A stretch of 64,000 bases of DNA. It comes from an uncultured Dehalococcoidia bacterium (GTDB lineage: Bacteria > Chloroflexota > Dehalococcoidia > Lucifugimonadales > UBA1123). The position numbers were made by a program, and so were the translations under genes. Under the pieces are notes generated by a model. It was not told the origin of the DNA and ran no database searches. It was given only the letters and a program-made list of their open reading frames with translations. Location of the stretch: NCBI GenBank assembly GCA_951812505.1, contig CATOSI010000001.1:186001-250000 (forward strand). The letters run 5' to 3'. Positions 1 through 8,117 of the stretch are shown here, in pieces (the stretch's first letter is position 1; every line of letters starts with the position of its first letter).

Positions 1-2
1 TT

Positions 3-1196
3 GTGTTCCTTGATCGGATAGAAACGGCCGCTGAGATAGGAGTCATCGCGAGCAATCCCCAGGGCCCGGTGGAAGAGTATGTTCCAGGGACGGACTATTT
101 CCCCGATAAGGTGGAAGTGAAATGGGCCAAGGACTGGACGGTCAGCTACCACGGCAACTATAAGATCGTGAATATGGGGCCGGTCGGCGACGCCAACGCC
201 GGAAGCCGTGAAACCTACGCGCTCGTTCAGAAGGGAACGCCCGCGCCGGAACTGACGGGCAATCTCGCGGGCGCGGATATCATAGAGATACCCGTTGAAA
301 CCCTGTACGAAAATTCCGGCGGCGGGTCGGTGGTTACGGCTCTTGAAGAGCTTGGAGAAGCCGACGCCCTTATCGGGCTAGCGTATATACCGCTCGGGGA
401 CTTTTCCGAGATCACGCCCGAATTGGATAGGCGATACAAGTCTGACGACTTTCTGGTCGCCAATGTCTCTGCGGACGGATGGGAGCCTGTTGTCGAAGCC
501 GACCCCGATGTTGTCGTAGTGCCTTACAGCGCTGACCAGAGGGAAACCGCCAGGTCGCTCGGCCTGGGCGCGGTGTTCTACAACCCCTTCTGGGAAACTC
601 CCCTGGGATCAGCGGAACACTTGAAGTTCTGGTCTCTGTTCTTCAACCAGGAAAAACTGGCGAATGAACTCTTCGCCCCTGTTGAGATCGAGTATGTAGC
701 GTTAGCGAGGCAGGTGTCGGAGGCGAAGCCCGCCGATAGTCAGCCAACGGTGATCCGGGGCGCGATCAACAGAAGCGGTTCGTGGTCAGTCACCGGCGCC
801 GACCGGGTGGACTATCACCTCATCAGAGACGCCGGCGGTGTGCCCCTGTTCATAGACTCGGCTCTGGGCTTGGACGCCTTCGCGAGCGTCTCCGTGGAAG
901 AGGCTATCGAGGCGAGCGAGGACGCGGACTTCTGGTGGAACCCTTCCTATGACGCTTTGCGGAACGGCGCGGACGGCGCGGCATGGGTTGATCAGAACTC
1001 CCTGAACGCCGAGATTCCCGCGCTCGGTGAAGGTGCGGCGTTCCACATCTTCAAGCGCGGTGAGGATTACTACAAGACCGCCCTCAATTACAGAGTGGAC
1101 CTGCTGCTGAAAGACCTGGTGAGTATCCTCCATCCCGACCTCGCGCCGAATCACGAGACCCTCTGGTTGGAGATCATAAACCCGCCTTCACAGTAA
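3..1196 (+). CDS. ABC transporter substrate-binding protein, iron/chelate type (5' partial)
   Basis: The frame is open to the left edge, so the N-terminus, including any lipoprotein signal, is missing. The 397 visible residues resemble the periplasmic binding proteins of the FecB/BtuF group (PF01497), with two alpha/beta lobes: a TYALVQKG strand, an IIEIPVETLYE segment and a VVVVPYSADQ lobe-crossing strand. The protein would capture an iron-siderophore, haem or cobalamin-like ligand outside the membrane. A hydrolase, a FecCD permease and an ABC ATPase follow on the same strand, which supports an importer operon. The ligand cannot be read from the sequence. The GTG at position 3 is only the first start-like codon in the window and is not a proposed start. 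Confidence 0.75.
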   Translation: MFLDRIETAAEIGVIASNPQGPVEEYVPGTDYFPDKVEVKWAKDWTVSYHGNYKIVNMGPVGDANAGSRETYALVQKGTPAPELTGNLAGADIIEIPVETLYENSGGGSVVTALEELGEADALIGLAYIPLGDFSEITPELDRRYKSDDFLVANVSADGWEPVVEADPDVVVVPYSADQRETARSLGLGAVFYNPFWETPLGSAEHLKFWSLFFNQEKLANELFAPVEIEYVALARQVSEAKPADSQPTVIRGAINRSGSWSVTGADRVDYHLIRDAGGVPLFIDSALGLDAFASVSVEEAIEASEDADFWWNPSYDALRNGADGAAWVDQNSLNAEIPALGEGAAFHIFKRGEDYYKTALNYRVDLLLKDLVSILHPDLAPNHETLWLEIINPPSQ

Positions 1197-1216
1197 CTGA
1201 CGAGGACTTATGCAAA

Positions 1217-2008
1217 ATGCCCTACGCGTCCAATGACGGGGTTCAGATTCATTACGAAGTAGCAGGCGAAGGCATATCGCTGGTTCTGCTTCACGGCTTT
1301 GGAGTGTCGGGAGACGCTTGGAATACAGGCGGCCACGTCGCCGCTCTGAGTAGCGAGTTCCAGGTTATTACCATGGACGCGCGGGGGCATGGCAGAAGCG
1401 ACAAGCCACATGAGCCAGCCGCTTACAGCCTGCCCGAAAGGGTTCGGGATGTTACAGCTGTTCTCGATGCCACTGGAGTGGATACAGCTCACTTTCTCGG
1501 ATTTTCGCTTGGAGGCGTTACGGGCTTTGGGTTGTGCAAGTACGCCCCCAGCCGGTTCCAATCGGTTATCGCGCTGGGGGCTCACCCATACTCTGAAGAG
1601 TTTCCTGAAGACTTCGAGGAGTGGGGTCAGAGATATATCAATTACGGAGTGGAAGCTGCGATTAAACGCGAAGCCAGGGTGTCCGGTTCTGTCAGTGAGA
1701 AGAGGAAGGAGGAATTGGAATCTCGCGATTGGAAAGCTCTCGGTGCTGCACTGCTCGCTACCAAGAGAATCAAAGGGCTGAGTGATGGACTTTCGCGCGG
1801 CCGGACACCCTATTTGCTGATATGCGGAACCGAAGACCATGATCATGATCTTGCCAGAAGGTCTGCCGCTGAGTTTCCGAATGTCTCCTTTATACCCTTG
1901 GAGGGTTTCGACCATCATGAGAGCCGATCTCGTCTGGATGTTCTCATACCGATAGTGAAAGACTTCTTTGGCTCATCGTCGGTTGAAGCCGGTACTCACC
2001 CAAGATGA
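1217..2008 (+). CDS. alpha/beta hydrolase
   Basis: A 263-residue alpha/beta-hydrolase fold protein. The oxyanion motif HGFG is at residues 26-29, the nucleophile elbow G-F-S-L-G puts the catalytic serine at S97, the likely acid is D207 in GTEDHDHD, and the likely base is H233 or H234 in GFDHH. There is no signal peptide, so it should act in the cytoplasm. It starts 20 bases after the binding-protein gene and its stop overlaps the permease start as ATGA, so it is translationally coupled to the importer. A role in hydrolysing the imported ligand, for example a siderophore ester, is inference from position alone. The substrate is unknown. Confidence 0.85.
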   Translation: MPYASNDGVQIHYEVAGEGISLVLLHGFGVSGDAWNTGGHVAALSSEFQVITMDARGHGRSDKPHEPAAYSLPERVRDVTAVLDATGVDTAHFLGFSLGGVTGFGLCKYAPSRFQSVIALGAHPYSEEFPEDFEEWGQRYINYGVEAAIKREARVSGSVSEKRKEELESRDWKALGAALLATKRIKGLSDGLSRGRTPYLLICGTEDHDHDLARRSAAEFPNVSFIPLEGFDHHESRSRLDVLIPIVKDFFGSSSVEAGTHPR

Positions 2009-3135
2009 ACGTCTCCGAATCAAAAACCTCGACTCCCTCCCGACCAGAGACTGTTCAGGACGCTGAACAGGGCTACGTTCAGGTTGACACCGGTACTCAC
2101 GCAAGGCGTCAACTGGTCACGTTCGCTTGCCTCCTGATTCTGGGAGTAATCGCAATTCTGGCATCGCTGAGCTGGTCGTCGGTTGGCATCCCGGTTGATC
2201 AGGTAGTGACGATCCTGCTTGGAGGGGAAGCCCAGAAGAGTACATGGGAAACCATCGTCATGGACATCCGGCTCCCAAGGGTTTTGACTGCAATGCTGGT
2301 CGGCACCGCTCTGGGCCTGGCGGGTCTTCAGATGCAGACTGTATTCAGGAACCCTCTTGCCAGCCCATTCACCCTGGGAGTGTCTTCCGGAGCCAGCCTC
2401 GGGGTAGCGCTTGTCATTCTGGTGAGTCCGACTTCAGCAGAGATCTTTTCCGGAGTTGGCGGCAGCTTCTTCACCAATCTCGGGACAGTCGCGGGCGCTG
2501 CCCTCGGAGCCGCGGCGACGCTCTCCATCATGCTAATGGTCGCGTCCAGAGTCGGGGATATGGTGGTAGTGCTGCTGCTGGGAGTTGTGATGGCCTCGCT
2601 GATAGGCGCCATCGTGACCATTCTCATTTTCTTTGCGAACGAACAGCAGACCAGGGAATTTGTAGAGTGGGGTCTGGGCAGTTTCAACCGCGTACGCTGG
2701 GGGGAGATGCCCTTCCTTTCGTCCTCGGTTGGTGTTGCCGTCATATTGGCCGTTTTCACCCTCAAGCCCCTTAACGCTCTGCTTCTTGGAGACAATTATG
2801 CTCGAAGCATGGGCCTGAACGTGAAGTGGGCGAGAGTCATTATCATGGGAAGCGCTTCTCTAATGGCAGGTTCGGTCGTAGCCTATGCCGGGCCAATAGG
2901 ATTTCTTGGTATCGCCATACCTCATATTGCCCGCGGCATTTTCGGTACATCCGATCATCGAGTCCTGGTTCCCGGTTCCATACTGGTTGGAATTGCTGTC
3001 GCTCTGGCCTGCGGCATACTTGCTGAACTCCCGAGCAGCAGTCTGAATCTTCCTATAAACGCCGCGACAGCTCTGTTTGGAGGGCCGGTGGCGATGTGGG
3101 TGCTTCTGAAGGCAAGAAGAGGCTTCGCCCTGTGA
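2005..3135 (+). CDS. FecCD-family ABC transporter permease
   Basis: A 376-residue polytopic membrane protein of the FecCD/BtuC family (PF01032), which forms the transmembrane channel of iron-siderophore, haem or vitamin B12 importers. After a roughly 35-residue polar leader it has about ten hydrophobic segments. Family signatures are visible: RLPRVLTAMLVGTALGLAGLQMQ near residue 90, FRNPLASPFTLGVSSGAS after it, and GPIGFLGIAIPHIAR near residue 295. The start overlaps the hydrolase stop (ATGA) and the stop overlaps the ATPase GTG start (GTGA), so three genes form one coupled unit. The ligand is not determined. Confidence 0.9.
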   Translation: MNVSESKTSTPSRPETVQDAEQGYVQVDTGTHARRQLVTFACLLILGVIAILASLSWSSVGIPVDQVVTILLGGEAQKSTWETIVMDIRLPRVLTAMLVGTALGLAGLQMQTVFRNPLASPFTLGVSSGASLGVALVILVSPTSAEIFSGVGGSFFTNLGTVAGAALGAAATLSIMLMVASRVGDMVVVLLLGVVMASLIGAIVTILIFFANEQQTREFVEWGLGSFNRVRWGEMPFLSSSVGVAVILAVFTLKPLNALLLGDNYARSMGLNVKWARVIIMGSASLMAGSVVAYAGPIGFLGIAIPHIARGIFGTSDHRVLVPGSILVGIAVALACGILAELPSSSLNLPINAATALFGGPVAMWVLLKARRGFAL

Positions 3136-4166
3136 AGGAAGTAGCGCTGTCCGCACATTCACTCGCTGTCGGCTACAGGTCGGGTCGAAAAGAGAGTCGC
3201 GCTGTCTTGCAGGATATAGATTTGGAGCTGCATCAGGGCGAATTCGTGTGCCTGCTTGGTCCTAATGGCACCGGCAAATCAACCCTCCTCAGGACAATTG
3301 GCAAAATGCAGCCGCTGCTTGCGGGAAGTGTAGAGATTGGGGGACATGATATTCTCCATCTGAGCAGTCACACACTTGCAATGCTGTTGAGCGTCGTATT
3401 GACAGACCGTCTGACAGTCGGCCGCCTAACTGCTTATGCGCTAATAGGCCTGGGACGCTATCCTTACACCGGTTGGGCCGCCGGGCTGACTCCTGAAGAT
3501 CACAGGATAATCCAGTGGGCTATACGCGCGACCCGCTCTGAGGAACTGGCGGCACGCGACATCTCCGAGCTAAGTGACGGTGAGCGCCAGAGGGTAATGA
3601 TTGCCCGCGCCCTCGCTCAACAACCCACGGTAATGCTGCTCGACGAACCTACCGCATTTCTGGATCTGCCTACGCGCGTCGAGATAACAGGTCTGTTGAA
3701 GCGATTGAGCCGTGAAACGGGTTTGTCGGTCCTTATGTCCACTCATGACCTGGATCTGGCATTGAGGTCTGCTGACACATTATGGTTGATCACCCCTGAG
3801 GGTAGGGTCGAATATGGCGCGCCGGAAGATCTGATATTGCGGGGAGCGTTACAATCCACTTTTTCCAGTTCTGAGCTTATATTTGATTCCGACATCGGGG
3901 GCTTCAGGCACCACACTCCGGTGGTGGGCAGTGCTCTGCTGATAGCAAACGGACTCTCTGAGAAGTGGATGCGCCGAGCCTTGGAGCGTGAGGGATTCAA
4001 GGTCTTCGACAGCCGCGCCGCCAATGAGCATAATGAAGATTTAGATGTTGAAATTGTCGAGAACGACCCGGCAAAGACATCAACGTGGCGTTTGAGGGCA
4101 GATGGCAAAGAGCATCACTGTCCGGACATCGGCTCACTTGTGTTCCACCTTAGATCATTGAGTTGA
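3132..4166 (+). CDS. ABC transporter ATP-binding protein, iron/chelate type, with C-terminal extension
   Basis: The ATPase partner of the FecCD permease. Using the GTG at 3132, which overlaps the permease stop, it has 344 residues; an in-frame ATG at 3096 would add 12 residues inside the permease gene and is less likely. Walker A GPNGTGKST is at 43-51, the signature LSDGE at 147-151, Walker B VMLLDE at 167-172 and the H-loop at H205. The family is usually about 255-265 residues, so roughly 85 extra residues follow the nucleotide-binding domain. They contain a LSEKWMRRALEREGF segment reminiscent of the tails of some FecE-type ATPases in other phyla. Function of the tail is unknown. Confidence 0.88.
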   Translation: MKEVALSAHSLAVGYRSGRKESRAVLQDIDLELHQGEFVCLLGPNGTGKSTLLRTIGKMQPLLAGSVEIGGHDILHLSSHTLAMLLSVVLTDRLTVGRLTAYALIGLGRYPYTGWAAGLTPEDHRIIQWAIRATRSEELAARDISELSDGERQRVMIARALAQQPTVMLLDEPTAFLDLPTRVEITGLLKRLSRETGLSVLMSTHDLDLALRSADTLWLITPEGRVEYGAPEDLILRGALQSTFSSSELIFDSDIGGFRHHTPVVGSALLIANGLSEKWMRRALEREGFKVFDSRAANEHNEDLDVEIVENDPAKTSTWRLRADGKEHHCPDIGSLVFHLRSLS

Positions 4167-4244
4167 GCCGCTATTGGTGGACGCTAATATGACTTGGAAG
4201 CTGGCCCTATATCAACCTACTCTGATCAATTGGAGGTATTGACT

Positions 4245-5093
4245 ATGAACTCAGCGATTGAAGCCTGGCGCGAGCAGGTCTCGGCATTTGACCGGGATAT
4301 AGCAGCTATACGGGGGGAAGGGCAGGAGGGCGGACACAGACGTCCCGTGTTTGCCGCCAAGACTCAGGACCCGTTCCGCACCGATGATCCCGCGCTCAAC
4401 GCGCTCTATGAAATCGTAGGCGAAGACGCGGAGGTCCTCGACGTTGGTGGCGGCGCAGGTCGATTCGCCTTGCCCCTGGCGACGCGTGCCAAGGGCGTTA
4501 CCGTGATTGATCCCTCCACCGAATCTTTGGACTTGCTGAGGAGCCGCGTAGCAGAATTCGGCTTTACCAACGTGAATGCCATCCATGAGCGGTGGGAGGA
4601 CGCGGAAGTTCCCTCGGTGGACATAACCGTCTGTTCGCTGGTGTTGCATCACGTGCTCGAAGCCGTGTCATTCGTGAGGAAGATGGAAGAGTGCGCCGGG
4701 GACCGCGTGGTAATCCTGGAGATGGTGGAGACGCCTGGTGCGTTGGCAGTCCCCTTCTACGAGCGTGTGTACGGAAAGAGCCCGACGCCGCTGCCTGGCG
4801 TTCCGAAATTGCTGAACCTTCTGTGGGAGATGGACATCTTCCCCGATGTGACGATGCTCAGCCCTGAAATTCCAGTATTGGACACGGATCTCAATTCAGC
4901 GTTGCAGCACCTTCAGCGAATGCTGGGCGTGAAGGAAGGCACCGAGGCGGACGAAAGGCTGCGCGCGGTCGCAGACGACTTGCTCGAAGAGACTCCTAAG
5001 GGCCTGACCGTACGGGGCGTGAACCTGCGGCGGCAGGCTGTCATTACATGGAGCCCGACGCGTAATGGGTCGAGGAGCGCGGGACTGAACTGA
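4245..5093 (+). CDS. class I SAM-dependent methyltransferase
   Basis: A 282-residue Rossmann-fold methyltransferase. SAM-binding motif I VLDVGGGAGR is at residues 64-73 and the acidic ribose-binding residue is in VTVIDPS (D89). A CSLVLHHVLE segment matches motif IV of the methyltransferase 11/25 families. The ATG at 4245 is chosen because GGAGG lies about 8 bases upstream; a TTG at 4194 would extend it without a ribosome binding site. It follows the ABC importer by 78 bases in the same direction and precedes a hairpin, so it may be the last gene of that transcript. The methyl acceptor is unknown. Confidence 0.82.
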   Translation: MNSAIEAWREQVSAFDRDIAAIRGEGQEGGHRRPVFAAKTQDPFRTDDPALNALYEIVGEDAEVLDVGGGAGRFALPLATRAKGVTVIDPSTESLDLLRSRVAEFGFTNVNAIHERWEDAEVPSVDITVCSLVLHHVLEAVSFVRKMEECAGDRVVILEMVETPGALAVPFYERVYGKSPTPLPGVPKLLNLLWEMDIFPDVTMLSPEIPVLDTDLNSALQHLQRMLGVKEGTEADERLRAVADDLLEETPKGLTVRGVNLRRQAVITWSPTRNGSRSAGLN

Positions 5094-5132
5094 TTTCCTG
5101 GCAGTCGGACTAACCGGACGCGATGGGCTGAC

Positions 5133-5157
5133 ATCGGGGCTTCAAGCGCAGCCCGAT
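5133..5157 (+). terminator. hairpin after the methyltransferase gene
   Basis: ATCGGGGCT (5133-5141) pairs with AGCCCGAT (5150-5157) with one bulged G and an 8-base loop, followed by a short TTGTTGA stretch. It separates the importer/methyltransferase transcript from the thi promoter. The T tract is weak, so termination efficiency is uncertain. Confidence 0.4.
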
Positions 5158-5159
5158 TG

Positions 5160-5188
5160 TTGACACTTGGCCCTGTTAGGGCTAGACT
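5160..5188 (+). promoter_or_regulatory. sigma70-type promoter of the thi operon
   Basis: A consensus -35 box TTGACA (5160-5165) and a -10 box TAGACT (5183-5188) are separated by 17 bases. Transcription would start near 5195, about 17 bases before the TPP riboswitch aptamer. Confidence 0.75.
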
Positions 5189-5211
5189 GCCCTCAAATGA
5201 AAATAGAATAA

Positions 5212-5307
5212 GTGCCCTGGGGGAGCTTGGTAGGCCAGGCTGAGAGGGCAGCACAAAATGCTGTCGACCCCTAAGAACCTGATCTGGATAATGCCAGCGG
5301 AGGGATG
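5212..5307 (+). ncRNA. TPP riboswitch (THI element)
   Basis: The conserved thi-box cores are present: GGCTGAGAGG at about 5238-5247, ACCCCTAAGAACCTGATCTGG around 5267-5287, and TAATGCCAGCGGAGGG ending near 5304. The closing stem pairs GCCCT (5214-5218) with AGGGA (5301-5305). It senses thiamine pyrophosphate. A strong intrinsic terminator begins 27 bases downstream and before the first start codon, so control is most likely by transcription attenuation: TPP bound, terminator forms, operon off. Downstream genes are all pyrimidine-salvage functions, which fits. Confidence 0.95.
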
Positions 5308-5333
5308 TGGTTGAGTCCACAGAGATGAACATG

Positions 5334-5366
5334 CCGCCCACCCGCTCAGGTGGGCGGTTTTCTTTT
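5334..5366 (+). terminator. intrinsic terminator of the TPP riboswitch (attenuator)
   Basis: CCGCCCACC (5334-5342) and GGTGGGCGG (5349-5357) form a perfect 9-bp GC-rich stem with a 6-base loop, followed by TTTTCTTTT (5358-5366). It lies between the aptamer and the first coding start, as expected for a TPP-controlled attenuator. Confidence 0.9.
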
Positions 5367-5372
5367 GGGATC

Positions 5373-6221
5373 ATGCTGACAGTGGAAGAAAAAGACCGAG
5401 TAAACGCCGAAAGTCGTGCGTCACCGTATGAACGGAACGACTCACGCTGTGCGATTCGCGTGCATTCGCTCTCCAAGACGTTCGAGCGTGACGGACAGCC
5501 TCTCAAGACTCTGCGCGATGTCAACTTCTATGCCCGCGATGGTGAATTCGTCAGCATCATTGGTCCCTCCGGGTGCGGCAAGAGCACTCTTCTGAATATC
5601 ATCGCCGGGCTTGACGGGCCAACCTCGGGAACTCTTTCACTATACGACAGGCAGGGTACGAACCGGCTCGGATCTGTCGGATACATGCAGCAGAAGGACC
5701 TGCTGCTCCCATGGCGGAGCGTGCTCGACAACGCGATTCTGGGCCTCGAACTCCAGGGTGTACCAAGGCGGGAGGCCGAGGGCCGGGCGAGGCAGCATCT
5801 CGGTCGCTTCGGCCTGGAGGGATTCGAGAAGTCCTATCCCCACAGCCTTTCGGGCGGTATGCGACAGAGGGCCGCCTTCCTTCGCACCGTCCTCGCCGAC
5901 CAGGAGGTCTTCCTTCTGGACGAACCCTTTGGAGCGCTGGACGCGCTCAACAGGACGCACATCCACCAGTGGCTCACCGGCCTCTGGGAATCCATGCAGA
6001 AGACCATCGTAATGGTGACCCACGATGTGGACGAGGCGATCTTCCTGTCCGACCGCGTCTATGTGATGACGGCGAGACCGGGCACGATTAAGTTGGACAG
6101 GAACGTTGGAATACCCAGACCCAGAAGCATGGACGTCATTGCGACACCTGAGTTCATGGAAATAAAGGCGGCGCTGCTGACGGCGATCAGGGAAGAAGGC
6201 CATACGGAGCCAGTGGCATGA
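5373..6221 (+). CDS. thiZ: ABC transporter ATP-binding protein, thiamine-precursor (ThiZ-like)
   Basis: A 282-residue ATPase of the SsuB/TauB/ThiZ group. Walker A GPSGCGKST is at 64-72, signature LSGGM at 159-163, Walker B VFLLDE at 179-184, and the H-loop is in MVTHDVDEA. Start codons upstream of 5366 lie in the riboswitch or terminator, so the ATG at 5373 (or the GTG at 5382) is chosen. It energises import of a thiamine pyrimidine precursor with the permease and binding protein that follow. The assignment to ThiZ, rather than a taurine or nitrate transporter, rests on the TPP riboswitch and the tenA and thiD neighbours. Its stop overlaps the permease start (ATGA). Confidence 0.85.
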   Translation: MLTVEEKDRVNAESRASPYERNDSRCAIRVHSLSKTFERDGQPLKTLRDVNFYARDGEFVSIIGPSGCGKSTLLNIIAGLDGPTSGTLSLYDRQGTNRLGSVGYMQQKDLLLPWRSVLDNAILGLELQGVPRREAEGRARQHLGRFGLEGFEKSYPHSLSGGMRQRAAFLRTVLADQEVFLLDEPFGALDALNRTHIHQWLTGLWESMQKTIVMVTHDVDEAIFLSDRVYVMTARPGTIKLDRNVGIPRPRSMDVIATPEFMEIKAALLTAIREEGHTEPVA

Positions 6222-7057
6222 GCGCGGAAACACGCATGTCACACGTAACCGCAAGCGCCAGGCCGTGGACGAAGAGCCTCGACAGGACTGTCAGGCGATG
6301 GCTCCCGGCTCTGATAATCGTTCTGGGAATTCTGGCCGTCTGGGAGGCTTATGTCCGCATCTTCGATGTGCAGACCTGGCTGCTGCCCGCTCCTAGCGCG
6401 ATAGGAGTCGCGTTGATCGAAGATGCCGGACTCCTGCGGCGTCACACGGGCGTGACCCTGTCAGAGATCATGGTCGGATTCGCGCTCGCGCTTGCATCAG
6501 GTGTGCTCCTGGCTGCCGCAATCGGAATTTCACGGACTCTTGAGCGCGCGCTGTACCCTTTCATAATCGCGTCGCAGACCATACCCATCATCGTAATAGC
6601 TCCCATGCTGCTGATCTGGGTGGGATACGGACTGGCGCCAAAAGTCATCGTGGTCGCGCTCATCAGCTTCTTCCCAATCGTGGTCAACATGGTTGACGGA
6701 CTGAAGTCAGTGGACCGAGACATGGTGAATCTGATGAGAACGCTCGGCGCGAACCGGAGGCAGATATTCTTCAAAGTCCAGGTTCCCACGTCGCTCCCTT
6801 ATCTGTTCAGCGGAATGCGCGTCGCTATCGCGGTCAGTGTAATAGGCGCGGTAATTGGGGAGTGGGTTGGTTCCAGCGAGGGCCTCGGATACCTGATGCT
6901 CCGCTCCAAGCCGCAGTTCCTCACGGAGCGCGTATTCGCTTCAATTGCGATTCTGTCCGTCATGGGAATCGCTCTGTTCGCATCGGTTGGAATAATCCAG
7001 CGTCTGGCTATCCCGTGGCAGCGTGCCGCTGACGATGAACCGGAAGACCTGCGTTAG
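6218..7057 (+). CDS. thiX: ABC transporter permease, thiamine-precursor (ThiX-like)
   Basis: A 279-residue inner-membrane permease of the BPD_transp_1 family (SsuC/ThiX type) with about six hydrophobic spans; the first is LPALIIVLGILAVWEAYV. The EAA loop that contacts the ATPase is visible in NLMRTLGANRRQIFFKVQVP near residues 165-185. It overlaps the ATPase stop by four bases and is followed 35 bases later by the binding protein. Together they form the classic ATPase-permease-binding protein trio for formyl-aminopyrimidine or HMP import. The substrate is inferred from the TPP riboswitch. Confidence 0.88.
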   Translation: MSAETRMSHVTASARPWTKSLDRTVRRWLPALIIVLGILAVWEAYVRIFDVQTWLLPAPSAIGVALIEDAGLLRRHTGVTLSEIMVGFALALASGVLLAAAIGISRTLERALYPFIIASQTIPIIVIAPMLLIWVGYGLAPKVIVVALISFFPIVVNMVDGLKSVDRDMVNLMRTLGANRRQIFFKVQVPTSLPYLFSGMRVAIAVSVIGAVIGEWVGSSEGLGYLMLRSKPQFLTERVFASIAILSVMGIALFASVGIIQRLAIPWQRAADDEPEDLR

Positions 7058-7095
7058 TAATTTGAAACCAGTAGGAAGTACAGAAACGGAGAATG

Positions 7096-8094
7096 ATGCC
7101 CATGAAGAAGCTGATGAAGACGTCCGCCGTGATATTCGCCCTTACGCTCGCCCTTCTGCTGGCGGTGTCATGCGACAGTGAACCCGAAACGGCGTCTGTC
7201 AAACTGGCGCTGGACTGGTATCCGAACGCCAACCACCTTGGCCTTTATATTGCGCAGCAGAAGGGCTACTTCGAGGAAGAGAACCTCGAAGTGACGATGT
7301 ACACGCCGTCCGATCCTTCGACGGTCTTGCAGACTGTCGGCGCCGGTCAGGACGACTTCGGTATGAGCTACCAGCCTGACGTGCTTCTCGCCCGCAACGA
7401 AGGCGTTCCGGTGGTGTCCATCCTGGGTGTCGTACAGCATCCGCTGAACTCGCTGATGACGCTGGAATCGTCCGGGATAACACGACCCGCGCAACTCGCA
7501 GGCAAGAAGGTTGGATATCCGGGCATTCCCACCAATGAGCCCTTGCTGGAAACGATGCTGAAGGCGGACGGCCTCGGCGGACTTGAAGACGTCGAACTCG
7601 TCAATATCGGCTGGAACATCTCGGAGTCCCTTATAGGAGAAAAGGTTGACGGCGTCGTGGGCGCTTACTGGACGCACGAGAGCATCAACATGGAGAACAT
7701 CGGCTATCCGGTGAACGTCATGCGGATGGAGGAGTGGGGAGTCCCAGACTATTACGAGCTCGTGCTGGTAACCAGTGAGGACTATCTGGAAGGGAACGAA
7801 GATGTGGCGGAGCGTTTCGTGCGCGCCATAAAGCGCGGGTACGAGGAGGCAATCGGCGATGCGCAGGCGGGCGTGGACGTTCTGGTCGCAGAGAACGAAG
7901 GCGAGATTGACGAAAGCATTGACCGGCCCGGCGCGGACCTGCTCGTCCCGATGTGGCAGCTTCCGTCAGGTGGCGGCTTCGGCACACAGGAGCCAGAGAG
8001 GTGGAACAGCTTCGTTCAGTGGATGAAGGACAACGGTATGCTCGAGCAGTCTCTCGACGCCTCCGCAGCCTACCGCGCCGACATCGGCAATTAG
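7096..8094 (+). CDS. thiY: thiamine-precursor substrate-binding lipoprotein (ThiY/NMT1-like)
   Basis: An NMT1/THI5-like (PF09084) binding protein of about 332 residues. A lysine-rich start and hydrophobic stretch end in the lipobox LLAVSC, so it should be a lipid-anchored extracytoplasmic protein. The N-terminal signature LALDWYPNANHLGLY, then GYFEEENLEV, is typical of ThiY-type pyrimidine binders. Three in-frame ATGs (7093, 7096, 7102) follow GGAG at 7088-7091; the exact start is uncertain by a few residues. It delivers the pyrimidine to the ThiX-like permease. The ligand, N-formyl-4-amino-5-aminomethyl-2-methylpyrimidine or a relative, is inferred from known ThiXYZ systems. Confidence 0.87.
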   Translation: MPMKKLMKTSAVIFALTLALLLAVSCDSEPETASVKLALDWYPNANHLGLYIAQQKGYFEEENLEVTMYTPSDPSTVLQTVGAGQDDFGMSYQPDVLLARNEGVPVVSILGVVQHPLNSLMTLESSGITRPAQLAGKKVGYPGIPTNEPLLETMLKADGLGGLEDVELVNIGWNISESLIGEKVDGVVGAYWTHESINMENIGYPVNVMRMEEWGVPDYYELVLVTSEDYLEGNEDVAERFVRAIKRGYEEAIGDAQAGVDVLVAENEGEIDESIDRPGADLLVPMWQLPSGGGFGTQEPERWNSFVQWMKDNGMLEQSLDASAAYRADIGN

Positions 8095-8117
8095 ATATTA
8101 GCTAGGGAGAGAGGGAT

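Noticed and set aside
5307..5372. Upstream extension of the ThiZ-like gene to the ATG at 5307
   Set aside because: The extra codons lie in the riboswitch 3' end and terminator stem, and encode no conserved residues.
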